DNA from: Inia geoffrensis
Lineage: Eukaryota; Chordata; Mammalia; Artiodactyla; Iniidae
NCBI GenBank assembly: GCA_036417435.1
Contig: CM070911.1
Coordinates: forward strand, 6,448,001 to 6,512,000
Direction of reading: 5' to 3'
DNA length: 64,000 nt
Shown here: positions 34,825 to 46,095 of the stretch, in pieces
Layout of the letters: each line of letters opens with the position of its first letter
Numbering within the stretch: the first letter of the stretch is position 1
Translations under genes and position numbers: made by a program
The notes under the pieces: model-generated
Told to the model about the DNA's origin: nothing
The model's input: the letters and a program-made list of their open reading frames with translations, nothing else
Databases searched by the model: none

Positions 34825-34832
34825 TATGTATG

Positions 34833-36198
34833 AGAGATACATGACACATTTTACTTTTTTTTTTTTTTTTTTTTGAAATGCCCTGCCTTTAAAATTCGGA
34901 ACTATAGTTTATTTCCAGCAGAATTAAAATCCATTTTTTCTCTTGCTTTTCTTTCTCCTTTCCGGGGTCGGATAAAAGGTGTTCATTTGCTTCGGAGAAT
35001 GTGTTGACTTCTGGTTTCTCTCTTAATTAAAGTTCTGCCGTAAGCTGAAGAGCTTAGACTTTATCCTGTTCTTGGTGGGGAGGTGTGGCAGGCTTTTGAG
35101 CGAAAGGGCAGGGACGGGGCCAGGTCTGAGTCAGAAAGATCCCTCTTGAGGCTGGAAGCCGGGAGACAGGCAGACAGACCAGGGGAGGCTAGTTCCGATT
35201 CGAGAGGACGAGTTCTGCACCTGGGCAGGAGCCAGGGGACAGGGAGGAAATAGGCAGGAGGGATGGACAGGTCTCGGTGACCTCTTGGCCGCGGCGGCTG
35301 AGGAAGGGGTGGGAAGTCAGGAAAACACCCAAGTTTCTGGCTTGCGTGGGTAGAAGCCTTAGAAAGAAAAAGGAGGAAACCCTGTTTTGTGCATATGCTT
35401 TGTTTGTTAATGTTGCTTTCTGGCTTTTGCTTTTTCAAAAGTAAGTGAAAATGGAGAAGGTTTAACAGTGCCTCAAGTCTTGAGGCTGGATTGAGACCTT
35501 TCTCATGTATACTGTGAATTTTTGAGGAAAACACACTTGATATCTTTGGGAAGATGAGGATGATTCTTCCTCCTTCTGCAAGCATTTAGGAAGTCTCTGG
35601 TCTGTCAACTGTGTGATTGAAAGACTGGGTTCTGAGCCACCAGGAAGGATGGGAACCAGTCTTGCTCCTCTGGTAAAAAGCACGTAGCACGCCGGAGACT
35701 CTCAGTATTCTGCCTTTGATTTGGGGAGTGGTTGTCCTGAGAAAAACCAATGGACGGTCAGATAGTAGTCTTACACCTATTCCAAACTAAAAACGAGCAG
35801 TACGGCGGACAAGTTCAAGGTGAGCGGCATTCTGTGTCTACCTTGTGGTCCCACGCGTGTGGTTCTGCGGGCAGGTGTGTAGCTCAGGCGATGTCTCGCG
35901 TGGGTGTCTTGTGTGTGCTGTCTGCGGTTTTCCCTCTTCCGCAACTGGGAGGTGGTTCAGTGAGGGGGGGAGTGGGTGGCTCTTGCCTCTGATAACTGGG
36001 TCTGAATCCAGTTTCCAGCACCCCTGGTATTGCTCCCCAGGAGCCTGCTTAGTGACCTTTCACATGTGCTGTTTACTAACTGTGCACATGAACTACAGGT
36101 TCAGGTTACACAGTGCTGCTTTGTGCTATTTGTCCCAATTAAAAAAAAAAAAAAAATTCATCTCCTGGTCTTCAGTAGAAACTTCTGTGTTCTCTTGG
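34833..36198. other. Intron 1, unassigned, with homopolymer tracts
   Basis: There is a T run at about 34854-34874 and an A15 run at about 36138-36152. The part 35040-35340 has the wording of an ancient mammalian repeat (GACTTTATCCTGTTCTTGG, GGGACGGGGCCAGGTCTGAG) of unresolved class. The 174-codon minus-strand open frame at 35061-35585 overlaps it and is not a gene. Confidence 0.35.
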
Positions 36199-36310
36199 GC
36201 TGGTTAGTCACTCCTTCTTTTTGGAACCTCAGTTTCCTTATCAGTAACACCAGAGAGCTAGACAGGGGCCCCTTGAGATGTGACACTTTGGGTTCTAACA
36301 TTACAGGTCT
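36199..36310 (+). mobile_element. MIR SINE fragment
   Basis: GGAACCTCAGTTTCCTTATC and AGTAACACCAGAGAGCTAGA are the sense MIR core, and the copy is short. Confidence 0.5.
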
Positions 36311-36639
36311 TTGTAAACACATGGACTCCATGCACAGCGTCGTTGGCCGCAGCCACGTTCAACTTACAAAGTTGTGTCTCATCAGGCTGTGTGGAATCTT
36401 GATCACTTGGACCTTGTGTGGAAGTTGTTTTATTCCTGAATTACTTAAAATTGTCTGTCTCAAGAGCATTTTCTGACTTACAAGTCAGAAATTCCTCCTC
36501 AAGGCGGGGAAACCACAACGCTTGAAGCATTTCAGGTCTTCTGAGTACAGTGTTGTGTTCATGTGGGGAGGAGGGTGCAGGTCTGCAGCCTGCCAAGTGA
36601 GGAGTGGCCAAGTGTTTCCTGCTGTGGTCTGCTTCATTG

Positions 36640-37300
36640 TGGTGTAATTTACGTGTAATAAAATGTACTGAATTTAAGAGCACTATTCAATTAACTCTGA
36701 CAAATAGTCATTTAATCATCACCGCTACTGTCACTGAAACACTACTATCACTCCCAAAAGTTTCCTCCTGCTTTAAACTGACTTATTGGTGGTTCTTGTA
36801 GCTTTTTTGTAGATTTCTTGGCATCTTCTACACAGATGGTCATGTCATCTCTGATTAAAAAGTGCTACCTCCTTCCTTTCCTGTTTGCCTTATTTTTCCT
36901 GCTTTATTGCACTCCTGGGGGCTCCAGTACAATGTCAAGCAGTCACGGGGGGGGGGGGGGGGGGGGGGGGAGCGAACATCCTTGCCTGGTTCCTGATCTT
37001 AAGGGGAAGCATTCAGTCTTTCATTATAAAATGTGACATAGCTGTAGGTATTTTCTGTAAGCCCTTTATCAGGTTCTCTTCTATTTCTAGTTTGCTGAGA
37101 ATTTTCAGACATGAATGGGTGTTTAATTTTGTCAGATGCTTTTTCTGCATCTATTGAAATGACCATATGGTCTTCCTTTTTTAGTTTGTTAATGTGGTGA
37201 GTTACATTACATTTTTAATGCCGTGACTACCCTTTGGTACCGAAGCCTTATCTGTAGGGTAAGCACAGATTTTGTGTCATCATATTGGGATTTGAGGATT
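36640..37300 (-). mobile_element. Old L1 fragments: 3' UTR and ORF2 part
   Basis: GTGGTGTAATTTACGTGTAA and TTAACTCTGACAAATAGTCA (36640-36780) are the antisense of an L1M 3' UTR. From about 36790, TTCTACACAGATGGTCATGT, ACATCCTTGCCTGGTTCCTG and TTTCTGCATCTATTGAAATG are antisense ORF2. The frame is destroyed. A pure G24 tract sits where the consensus has a mixed purine stretch. Confidence 0.8.
36947..36970 (+). repeat. G24 homopolymer
   Basis: Twenty-four consecutive G occur inside the antisense L1 ORF2 part. This is either a slippage expansion of the local GGAGTGGTGAGAGTGG-type sequence or an assembly or read artefact. It is G-quadruplex-prone. Confidence 0.9.
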
Positions 37301-37310
37301 AGCTGTACTT

Positions 37311-37681
37311 CATTTGTTTTTCTTTTCCATTATGGTTTATTAGAAGATATTGAATATAATTCCCTGTGCTATACAGCAGGACCTTGTTGTTTATCTATTT
37401 TATGTATATAGTAGTTTGTATCTGCTAGTCCCAAACTCCTACTTTACCCCTCCCCACACCCCCTTTCCCCTTTGGTAAACATGTTTGTCTTCTATGTCTG
37501 TGAGTCTGTTTTGTAAGTTCATTCGTATCATATTTTAGATTCCACATATAAGTGATATCATATGATATTTGTTTTTCTCAATCTGACTTAAACTTCACTT
37601 AGTATGATAATCTCTAGGTCCATCCATGTTGCCACAAATGGCATTATTTCATTCTTTTTTATGGCTGAGTAGTATTCCATT

Positions 37682-37716
<35 letters not shown>

Positions 37717-38000
37717 ATATACATCACATCTTCTTTATCCATGCATCTGTCAATGGACATTTAGGTGGCTTCCCTGTCTTGGCTAGTGTAAATAGTGTTG
37801 CTATGAACATTGGGGTGCATGTGTCTTTTTGAATTAGAGTTTCCTCCAGATGTATGCCCAGGAGTGGGATTGCTGGGTCATATGGCAACTCTGTTTTTAT
37901 TATTTTCAGGAACCTCCAGACTGTTTGCCGCAGTGCCTGCACCAATTTATATTCCTACCAACATTGTAGAAGGGTTCTCTTTTCTCCACACCTCCTCCTA
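37311..38000 (-). mobile_element. L1 3' end with C-terminal ORF2 remnant
   Basis: The 3' UTR runs from CCATTATGGTTTATTAGAAG to about 37720. The minus-strand frame at 37724-37945 encodes a clear ORF2 C-terminal stretch with ELPYDPAIPLLGIHLEETLI and then DTCTPMFIATLFTLAKTGKP. It is strongly 5'-truncated and carries no reverse-transcriptase or endonuclease core. A (TG)n tract with TATATA (37682-37722) interrupts it. Confidence 0.92.
37682..37722 (+). repeat. (TG)n microsatellite within an L1
   Basis: About 14 TG units followed by TATGTGTATATATACA. It has grown inside the ATTCCATT(G) position of the L1. Confidence 0.9.
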
Positions 38001-38184
38001 GCCACACTTCGTAATTGTATTATAGTACATTCAGAGTTCTTGACAGCAATGACTCTACATCAATAGTCTCTCGCCTGTGGGGTCACATCTATTTAAGTAT
38101 AACTCAGTTAACCTTTTTACTGTTTCATTGTATTTTGAGTCACTTGAAGCCATGTGTGTGGGAAAGAATAATAACATATCTTTC

Positions 38185-38310
38185 CGTAACCTTTATTGTA
38201 TGCCAGATACTAGTCTAATATGACCTCTTAATTGCCATGACAACCCAAAGGCATAGGTACCATTTCCTTCATCTTACAAATGAAATTGAGGTCCTGCGTC
38301 TTGGAAGGTA
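38185..38310 (-). mobile_element. MIR SINE fragment (antisense)
   Basis: ACCTTTATTGTATGCCAGAT, GCCATGACAACCCAAAGGCA, TAGGTACCATTTCC and CTTACAAATGAAATTGAGGT are the antisense 3' half. Confidence 0.7.
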
Positions 38311-38389
38311 AGAGAAGTAATTCCATTTCACCTGACTTTAACTGAGCAACTTTTATTTACATGCCAACCATTTGGACCCATATAACTGG

Positions 38390-38545
38390 TACAAAGCGTT
38401 TACATAGGCAGCATCCTCATTTTTTACAGAGGACACCGATGGAGAGGTTGAAGTAACTTTCCCAGGGTCACATAGCTGATGAGAAGCAGGGCTAGATTTG
38501 AATCCAGGTCTTTCATTTCCAAGTTGAGTTCTTTTCCCTGTAGTA
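38390..38545 (-). mobile_element. MIR SINE fragment (antisense)
   Basis: TTTTTACAGAGGACACCGAT, GAAGTAACTTTCCCAGGGTC, ACATAGCTGATGAGAAGCAG and TTTGAATCCAGGTCTTTC are well-kept core sequences. Confidence 0.8.
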
Positions 38546-39194
38546 TTACTACTCTGGGGGTGGTTTATGGAAAGGAATTAAGTCAGTGTGAAACTAGACT
38601 ATTTTCTAGAGCAATGTAGCCAAGATTTTCATAGTTTGTCTTCACAGACCTGTCTGAATATCGGGATGAGTATAAGAATGCATTCCAAAACTAAATACTA
38701 TTAGCTCACATATTCATTTAATGAACAACGACCTTCTTTCTTAATTCAGCATATATCCAGGAAGATATTTTATCAGTATTAAGCAATGATGCCGATATTG
38801 TAGAATTTGGGTTGAACTGTTATGCATGTAAAACATTAACTCTTTATTTGCCTAATAGTTTTCCGTGAGATGATTTCTGGTAAGCCATCGCCTATTGCCA
38901 CCGTGCATGCTAAGCCACGGTGTGATTATGAGTTCCTTACGCAAAGCTGGAGTTGGTTTAAGTAAATGCTCATGCCTCAACAAAAATGTGTCCCACAATT
39001 TTCCTGTTGTGGACACAGCCAACATGCATTAAGCCCCTGCGTCACGCCAGGCACTATGCTAGATCAGGGAAAGGGAGAAGAGAGAGAGAAATGACCTAGG
39101 CCTTAAAGGATGCATTCAACAGGCAGAAAAAGGACAAAGGGCCAGCGGACGGAGGATTCCCTGGTTGCATGTGTTAGGATCCAAGTAAGTTTAA
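38546..39194. other. Intron 1, unassigned
   Basis: AT-rich; an ancient-repeat start may lie at 39025 (AAGCCCCTGCGTCACGCCAG). No gene is supported. Confidence 0.35.
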
Positions 39195-39390
39195 TGTTCA
39201 GAGTAGCATATTAGACAGATTAAGAGCTTTGTTATTGGACAGGCACGTGGGAGTTTCAGACCTGATTCTGCTGTTTGGTAGCTTTGTACTTCTGGGCAAG
39301 GTGGTTAATCTTTTTGTAGCTCTTGTTTCCCTCATATGAAAAAAATGGAGATGAAGGTACAAGGCATATTTCACAGGTGTTCAGTGTGTG
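39195..39390 (+). mobile_element. MIR SINE, near full length
   Basis: GAGTAGCATATTAGACAGAT and TAAGAGCTTTGTTATTGGAC form the start. TTTCAGACCTGATTCTGCTG, GCTTTGTACTTCTGGGCAAG and TTTGTAGCTCTTGTTTCCCT follow in sense order. Confidence 0.75.
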
Positions 39391-42379
39391 TTGTGTGTGT
39401 TTCTTGTCTTGGAAGTGAGGCCAGAGGTCTGTGTTCTGTGCTGGAATGAAACTTAATTTTTTTGGCCAGACAGTAGTGATAGGCGTTCTGTTTGGACTGT
39501 GATCTCATGGGAGCATGTTTTGGTGGTTTACAGATAAAATCTAATCTGGCCTGGACCATGGGAAGCGCAGGCTCAGTCCCTTGTTGAGACTGTCAGTTGT
39601 TCTTCCAGCACATGGGTCGTGCAAGGTAAATGTTTGTTGAATCAGTGCACTAAGGTTTTACAGTAACCTCTGGAGATCTGCTTTTCCAAGTCTTTTCATC
39701 TGGGAGGATCAGCCCTTGGGAGATTGGATGCTGCAAACGGTGACTAGTCCCAGCACTGTAGCAGCTGTGTTCAGCCTGGTGGCGATGGGTGCTTGATGTG
39801 CTTTCAGCCTGCCCTGGAATGAACATCTTGTGTTGGAACAGAGTGTGGCTTCTGTTTTCTGAGCCTTCTTTCTGAAGCCTTTGGGGAGAATAGCTGGTGG
39901 CTAGGTCACTCTTAGAAGGAGGGGATCCAAAGGCCTGTGCCTCCTTGTAGTTCCAGGATCGATTCAAGGAGAAAATCCACAGTTGGTCACCGTTTTATCT
40001 TTTTTTTTTTTTTTTTAAATCATTTTTTTCTGTTTCAACTTTTTCTTTTCCTCTCTCCTTTGTGGAGGAAAATTGCCCTCTATGGGGCAGCATGTTATTG
40101 GGGAAGCAGCTTTGGATTGTGTAATGATTGTCAGGTGAGACTGCTACATATGTTCAGACCATTAGGTATGAGACCTTGGTGAACATTGGCTGCTTGGATA
40201 TAACCGGGGCACAGTAACATAAAAAACAAATTTTTGCTCATAAAAGATACACAAGCAACCTTGTGTATTTTCTTTATTTTGGCTTACCCTGAATAACGGT
40301 TTCAGGTATTATGGAGAGAAGGCACATGGATTAACAAAGGTTTGTACTTCGGCTTCCAACAGCAGGAATGATTTGCCCCAGTGAGCCTTGAAACAATTTT
40401 ATAATGCACATTTTTTTTTCATAAATTATAATCATAGTTGGTATAGGAACTCAGATGGAAAATGTGACTAAATCAGAGAAGGAACTGTTAAAATGATATT
40501 TTTTTAAAAAGCATCTGCTTACTGTGTCATACAGATGAATTTTAATTAAAATACTTTCAAGATCGAGTTTGGTGGAAAATCAAAGATATAGTATATTTTT
40601 CAGGGAGATAGGGTCCGCTTAGAGGAGCTAAAGCTTGTTTTGTTTGTACCTGGACTAATTTGAGGCAGAATGAAAGGATATTATCTAGGTCACTCTGGTG
40701 TGCATTCACTCATTCACTTGTTCACTTACTCATCAGGCAGTTTGGCTGTATACTGTGCTAGTTGCTGAGAATTGTATAAATATGGACCTTCCAAGGCTCA
40801 CAGTCTAGTTGTATGGGACAAATAGATGTAATTAGGAAATAATGTGGTAAAAATAGCCAGGAAAATTTGTTCCCCAAAATAAGTGGTGGTGCACGTGTGT
40901 TAGTTTTTATGAAATATGTATATGAAGTTTCCTTTTGGGAATTAGTGGGAAAATTGCTTTTACATAAACTCATCATTAAAGAATTTGAAGCTATTGAGGC
41001 TTCAACAAGCCATTAAGATTAAGTCAAAATGCTTGCTTTTGGAATATCAAGGGCCTGTTGATCTACATAGGCAGAGGGGGTTCTGTAAGATCCTGAAATA
41101 AAGTTCTAGGGTTTTATGATGGGGCTAGAACAGAGAGCCCTTTATGAGAACACATTTCTAGCTCCCAGCAGGGATTATGTGGTTAACACTCATGGGAAGG
41201 ACTTGACAGCACGCTGAATTGAGGCACATTTCCTGTTAAGCTCTTTGCCTCAGTGGCTCTGGTCTTTGCTTGGTTGGAGGACAGAACCACTAATGGGCTC
41301 TCAGGTGGTCCCACAGTGTAGATGATGCTTTATGACCGTGTCCTGAATCTTTACCAGGCACCCATTAGTGTTTATACAAAGAGCAGGGGATGGATTTAAT
41401 GTGTTCTTATTTACCGTTTAATTGGAATGTGTGACATGAAGGAAGAACGTGTTCACGGGGTCCTTTGTAAAACGTCATGAACAGCATGGCTTAGACTTGG
41501 GCATTGAGGCTTTCTGCAGAAATAACCTGCTGGTTTTGATGGTGCCTGAGTTTGTTTGCGTTTCGCCAGCATTAAGTGAGCACCTAACTGTGATATAGAA
41601 GGTCAAGGCATAAGTCATACAGCCCGGGGAACGGGTGTCAACTTGCACCTCTTATTGGTAGTGTGGCCTGGGGCAAGCTCACTTTGCTTTGCACTCTGCA
41701 GATTGTTGGGAGTTTCGAATGTAATAATGCAGTTAAATGCCTCCTGCAGTATGCAGCCACGGTCAGGGTTCAGTACTAGGTGGTGGTGATAATATTATCG
41801 TTATTAATAGAGATTGCGGGCACTATGCTTGCTTTTCGTACAAAGAGCAGGAATCCTCCCAGACAAGAGCTTGGGGTCAGAGAAAGACTAGCACTGCCTT
41901 TGCTGGGGAGGCCGTTTTTTTCTAGACCCTTTGATGACTGTGGTGTGGATGCTGCGTTGCTGCCGCTGCCGCTACTCCTGGCCACCTGGGGTGGTGGGGG
42001 GCAGCTGAAGCGCAGCCGACCTGCAGGGCCAGTCACTTTATTCACTGCCGGCTCGGACCCTCACCGTGCTGAGTGTGGAGCGTTCTGTAAAAACAAGCCC
42101 CGAGAGATTAGCCATTCATTTATTTTTGGTCGTTTCTTGAAGTAGCGGCAATCACCACCTATAACGCAGTTGTTACGTCTTTTTTGCACATGTTGCTCAA
42201 ATACCACATCTTCCTGACTTTCCTGTCTGAACTAGCACCGCTCTTCACTGTTTCCGTGTTCCTTCAGTCAGAAAATATTTATGGAGCACCTGGGGGAAGC
42301 TGGTGGTGCAGCAGTGAGCAGAGGATACAGAAGCCCCTGCCTTGGGGAGCGCCATGATGCTCTTGCTTTGCAGTCGTCA
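39391..42379. other. Intron 1, mostly unassigned
   Basis: A T-run lies at about 40000-40017. Weak matches occur to ancient repeats at 40710-40865 (TTCACTTACTCATCAGGCAG) and to a sense MIR at about 41630-41760 (GTGTGGCCTGGGGCAAGCTC). A local GC-rich patch with CTGCCGCTGCCGCTACTCC lies near 41955. No gene is supported. Confidence 0.35.
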
Positions 42380-42560
42380 CCGTCTGGCGTGCTGTGCCCC
42401 GCGCATGCCGCTTTATTTTCTGTCTCCACTGGAACGACACTGGACACTCTGTGGGGTCAGAGACTTTGTTTTGTCTGCCCCCAGCTCCCCGGTGCCCTAA
42501 GCGGAGCCCGGGACGCGACTGGCTCTTAAGGAATATTTTGTTGCGGTTGTTGAGACCCAG
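42380..42560 (+). mobile_element. L2 LINE 3'-end fragment
   Basis: GGGGTCAGAGACTTTGTTTT, GTCTGCCCCCAGCTCCCCGG and TGCCCTAAGCGGAGCC match the L2 3' UTR. TGGCTCTTAAGGAATATTTTG closes it (trimmed here at 20: TGGCTCTTAAGGAATATTTT). Confidence 0.6.
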
Positions 42561-42654
42561 ACGCAGGAAGGGCGAGCCCACCTTTGATTACTGAGAGTTG
42601 CAACTCTAAGCTAGTGTATAGAGGAGGAAGCTATTTAAGTTCAGTAAGGGGCAG

Positions 42655-42800
42655 GAGGGTCATGTCCCGGGCCGGGAAGGAGCTCTGGTTTGGGCGCCAG
42701 GAGACCTGGTTTGGGGGCCTTGGATCTGCTCCTGATAGACTACTTGACTTTGGGCAACTCTTTACATTTGTGAGTAAAAAACTGGATGAGATTCTCTAAG
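42655..42800 (+). mobile_element. MIR-type SINE
   Basis: GCCAGGAGACCTGGTTTGGG, CTACTTGACTTTGGGCAACT and AAACTGGATGAGATTCTCTA show the MIR order in sense, at low identity. Confidence 0.6.
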
Positions 42801-43544
42801 TCTCTTCAGACGCATACTGCCTACCCGTTTAAAATAGGCAGACTCCACCGCCTTTTGATGTGCATGTATCTTTTCAGTAACCCGGATGCTACTGAGCAGG
42901 TGAACTGTGTGAAACTTTTAATCCTTCAACTGTATATAAGGTTTCATCCTGGGTCCAGAATTTTTTTAAAAAACTAAAATGCCTTCACCTCAGTGCTTCT
43001 TAGTACGATACGCCTTCCTCGCTTCTCCGTCCTCCGTGCTGCCGATCCTTGTCTTCTTTACATCCCACCATTTAGCCGCGGTAGCCCCTCTGTGTGGGAA
43101 AGGCTCGTCCCCGGGAGGTTCATGGCTTCCGCACAAGCCTGCGTGCGTGTGTGCAGGACCAGCGGCCAGTAGTGTTTTTAACTGAGGAGAAGGCTCTTCT
43201 GTGGGACAGCGGTTTGTCTGTTCACGAGCTGCACGGATCTGGTGTTGAGGCAGCAGCCGCCGGGCGTCTTGATGAGGCTGAGCTCTCTGCCCTCAGTTAG
43301 GGAGACTCCCCTGCCCTTTGCCGGAGAGGCGCCACCTCGGCAGGGTTCCAGGTCACCAGATGCCTCCGACGGGGGAGCCTCATACGGTCCTCTGTCCTCA
43401 CCCGCACCAGGTGATGGTTTAGCAGTTTGCCTGCCTGATGGGATATTGGCCTCATCGACCTTATTACCTCATGTGCTCCTTGAGCTTTTTGATTCGAGTG
43501 CTTCTGTGTATTTGCTGGCTGCTTCTGTCAGAAGGGTTTTTAAG
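42801..43544. other. Intron 1, unassigned
   Basis: Nothing is recognised. The overlapping open frames at 42979-43553 have no domain support. Confidence 0.35.
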
Positions 43545-43800
43545 GGAGCATGATACAGTGGAAGGAACATGGATGGGCGTTGATGTTTGCATTGCAGGGT
43601 TCAAATCTCACCACCGCTGCTTACTAGCTTATGTGTTTTTGGTTCTGAAAGCTCAGTCTGGTCCTCAACTTCCTCATTCTGAAATTTGGGAATGACACTA
43701 AGTCAGCTGTTAAAGGAAACCGTGTTCCTAGAGCACTTGGGTCAGTGCCAGGCACAGAGTGGGTGTTCAGTGAGTGGGCACTATCACTGTTATTTTTTGC
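43545..43800 (+). mobile_element. MIR SINE, full length
   Basis: GAGCATGATACAGTGGAAGG is the tRNA-derived start. TGCAGGGTTCAAATCTCACC, TGCTTACTAGCTTATGTGTT, CAACTTCCTCATTCTGAAAT and CAGTGCCAGGCACAGAGTGG complete the element in sense. Confidence 0.85.
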
Positions 43801-44394
43801 ACATGCAAACAGTGCCCCTCCTTACATAGTCTCTGGTCCAGGAAACTGTCCCTCTCTGGCTCCATTCCCCACTCTCCTCCACACACGCACACTCTGATAA
43901 CCTTTTTATGGCGCATCCCCCAGCTCTTAGGCATAATTATGCCCCAGTTTTCTAGAGGTCAGACACTTAGCATCTGAAACATATCCGGGAACCGGAGGTC
44001 AACGGCAGAGGCCTCTCTCAGCTGCCCTAGGGTCCAGGCCAGAGGGTAGGTGCCGAGGACGGCAGCTGACAGGGAGGGGAGAATACAGCGCCAGGGCGGG
44101 GCCGCGAGGTGGGGGGGGCCAGCGGTCCTGCTTCCCACGCTGCCCGTCCAGGCTGTCACAGTCCTTGGTGCTCCCAGCGATCCTGAGAATTAAGGCAGAA
44201 TTGCACTCCCGTCTCTGTTTAAGAAAACAGGACAATATAAAATTTGTTTCTCTGGGATTTCCAACCAAGATGGTTTTAAAAAAAAAAAACCTTTGATATT
44301 TTGGTGTCATTCCCCCCCCCTCCAGATAACCACTTTATGTAGAACTCTTAATTTTTCAAGTTTGATGAAAATGTTAGATGGTGAGCTATGGGGT
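43801..44394. other. Intron 1, unassigned
   Basis: A10-11 lies near 44279-44290 and a C9 tract near 44312-44320. No gene or clear repeat is seen. Confidence 0.35.
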
Positions 44395-44580
44395 CACAGT
44401 CCAGGGTGTGAACACCTACTTGCTAGGTGACCCAGTGAGAGTTAACTGTTTGAGCCTCAGTTTCTTCTTCTGTAAAATAACGGTAATACCCCCTGGCTCA
44501 GAGGGTCACCAGGAGAATTCGTGAGACACTGACCAGAAGGCATCAGATGCGAGTGCTTGTTGGGTGTGGGAATTTGCTGT
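44395..44580 (+). mobile_element. MIR SINE
   Basis: ACTTGCTAGGTGACCCAGTG, GTTTGAGCCTCAGTTTCTTC, TTCTGTAAAATAACGGTAAT and CAGAGGGTCACCAGGAGAAT are the sense core and 3' part. Confidence 0.75.
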
Positions 44581-44639
44581 TTCCCTGCTGTTCACTCTGT
44601 TTCTAGCAATAACATCCCCTTGTGTCTACTAGTCAGTTA

Positions 44640-44755
44640 CTTGGTGAATTTTCCTAGACCGTTTGATATGTAGGTTGTGTACTTCAATTAGATTATAAGC
44701 TCTTTACGGTCAGGCACCCTGTTTTCGACCAGGGATTTTATTGATAGTGTCTCCT
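44640..44755 (+). mobile_element. L2 LINE 3'-end fragment
   Basis: TTAGATTATAAGCTCTTTAC and GGTCAGGCACCCTGTTTTCG are the characteristic L2 3' UTR phrase. Confidence 0.6.
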
Positions 44756-45044
44756 TACCAGAGTGGCCACGGTTGCTGTGGTCCACTCCGCCAGTGGCTC
44801 AGCATCAGTGTCGAGTGAGACTGGCTCTTGTGTTCATCTGTCACTGAGAGTTCTTCCTGTCCCTGAATCCAGAGGATGAAGTTTGTGTTAAATAATGCTG
44901 TCCTTGGACTTTTGTAATCCCCCCACCCCCCTGTGCATAGAAGCTTAGACTCCTAGAATTTAGGTCTAGAAGAAATTTCGCTTTAGCATTCCTGTGGACA
45001 GTGGCGAGTTCTGTGATGGGTCAGCCCACCCAGGCAGGGGCTCA

Positions 45045-45145
45045 GAAGCTGTCACTTGGCCAGGGCCACACAGGCAGTTAGTGGTGGAGCCAGGCTGGCC
45101 CTTGGGTGTCTGCGTGACCCAGGTTTCTTCCCTCTTTACAGCCGA
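45045..45145 (-). mobile_element. MIR SINE fragment (antisense)
   Basis: GCTGTCACTTGGCCAGGGCC, ACACAGGCAGTTAGTGGTGG and AGCCAGGCTGGCCC are the antisense core and tRNA-related part. Confidence 0.65.
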
Positions 45146-45879
45146 TGGGGCCTAATGCCTTGTTCTTTTGCTGTGAGACTTTGGTCTCAAAATCCTGCCC
45201 TGAGAGGACCTTAAATGTGGAGTGAACTTGGTCTGTACACTGGGTTCTGTGGCTTAACCCTGTCCCCGAACCCTCTGTCTGTCTGCCCTCATGTCTCCAA
45301 AGTGGGTAGCAGAGCTTTCCTCATGTAGCAATTTTCATTTCCGTGATGATTATGGTGTCTAAAGGGTTTTATACTTATAAACTGGAACCACACATTTAGA
45401 CTCTCCTTGTACTCAGATGGGGAGTGATTTGAGGGGATGTCGTAAGGCCGTGTCTGCCGCACACACTCCCCTAGCGCCCTGCCAGGAGTGTCCTCTGGAA
45501 GGACCTTGCTGAGATCATATGGAGAATTCCTGGGAAGGAAGTGACAGGTGTCACGTGGACTGTACGTCGGGCCTTCACGGGATGGAGCAGCGCAGGTGGT
45601 GCCGTGGAGCCCAGAAGGTGGACGCTGTGTGAGGCTGGAGCCCGCGTGGGCTGAGTCGAGCTGGCTGTGCTGATTCTCTGCAGGGGATGCCTGAGGGCCC
45701 TGGTCACAGAGGGGTGCCCTGGAAACCACTCTGCCGACCTTCTGGGTTCTTGTTTGGGCTGGTTGTGCTCGTGGTCTGTGAAGAGAGTGCAGGCACGTCA
45801 GGCTGCGCGCCATGGTGGGGGGAAGGCCGGAGTCGGGGGTCACATCCGAGTTTACATCTCTTCCCGTCTGTACTGTTTT
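45146..45879. other. Intron 1, unassigned
   Basis: No repeat is recognised. The 184-codon minus-strand frame (45289-45843) has no domain and is treated as chance. Confidence 0.35.
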
Positions 45880-46095
45880 TCTTACTTAGAAATTTTACTT
45901 CATCTCTTGAGCCTCAGTTTCACCATCTGTAAAATGAGGGAAATGGCACCTATGCTAACTGCCTGCTAGGGTTGTTATTGAAGTTGAAATGGTACACGTG
46001 GTCTTCTTGGGGCTGAAACTCTTTCCTCATCATTTTTAGCATTTAGCATGCTGCCTGACACAGTGGGCATTTAAGGTTTGTTGAATAGCATTCTG
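45880..46095 (+). mobile_element. MIR SINE
   Basis: TCTTGAGCCTCAGTTTCACC, ATCTGTAAAATGAGGGAAAT, GCCTGCTAGGGTTGTTATTG and AGCATGCTGCCTGACACAGT are in sense order. GGTTTGTTGAATAG marks the tail. Confidence 0.85.

Noticed and set aside
37724..37945. 73-codon minus-strand frame with clear protein similarity
   Set aside because: It is a remnant of L1 ORF2, truncated and without catalytic parts. It is annotated as part of the L1.
45289..45843. 184-codon minus-strand open frame
   Set aside because: Low-information composition with no domain. It lies inside a spliced-out intron of ASAP2 on the opposite strand.
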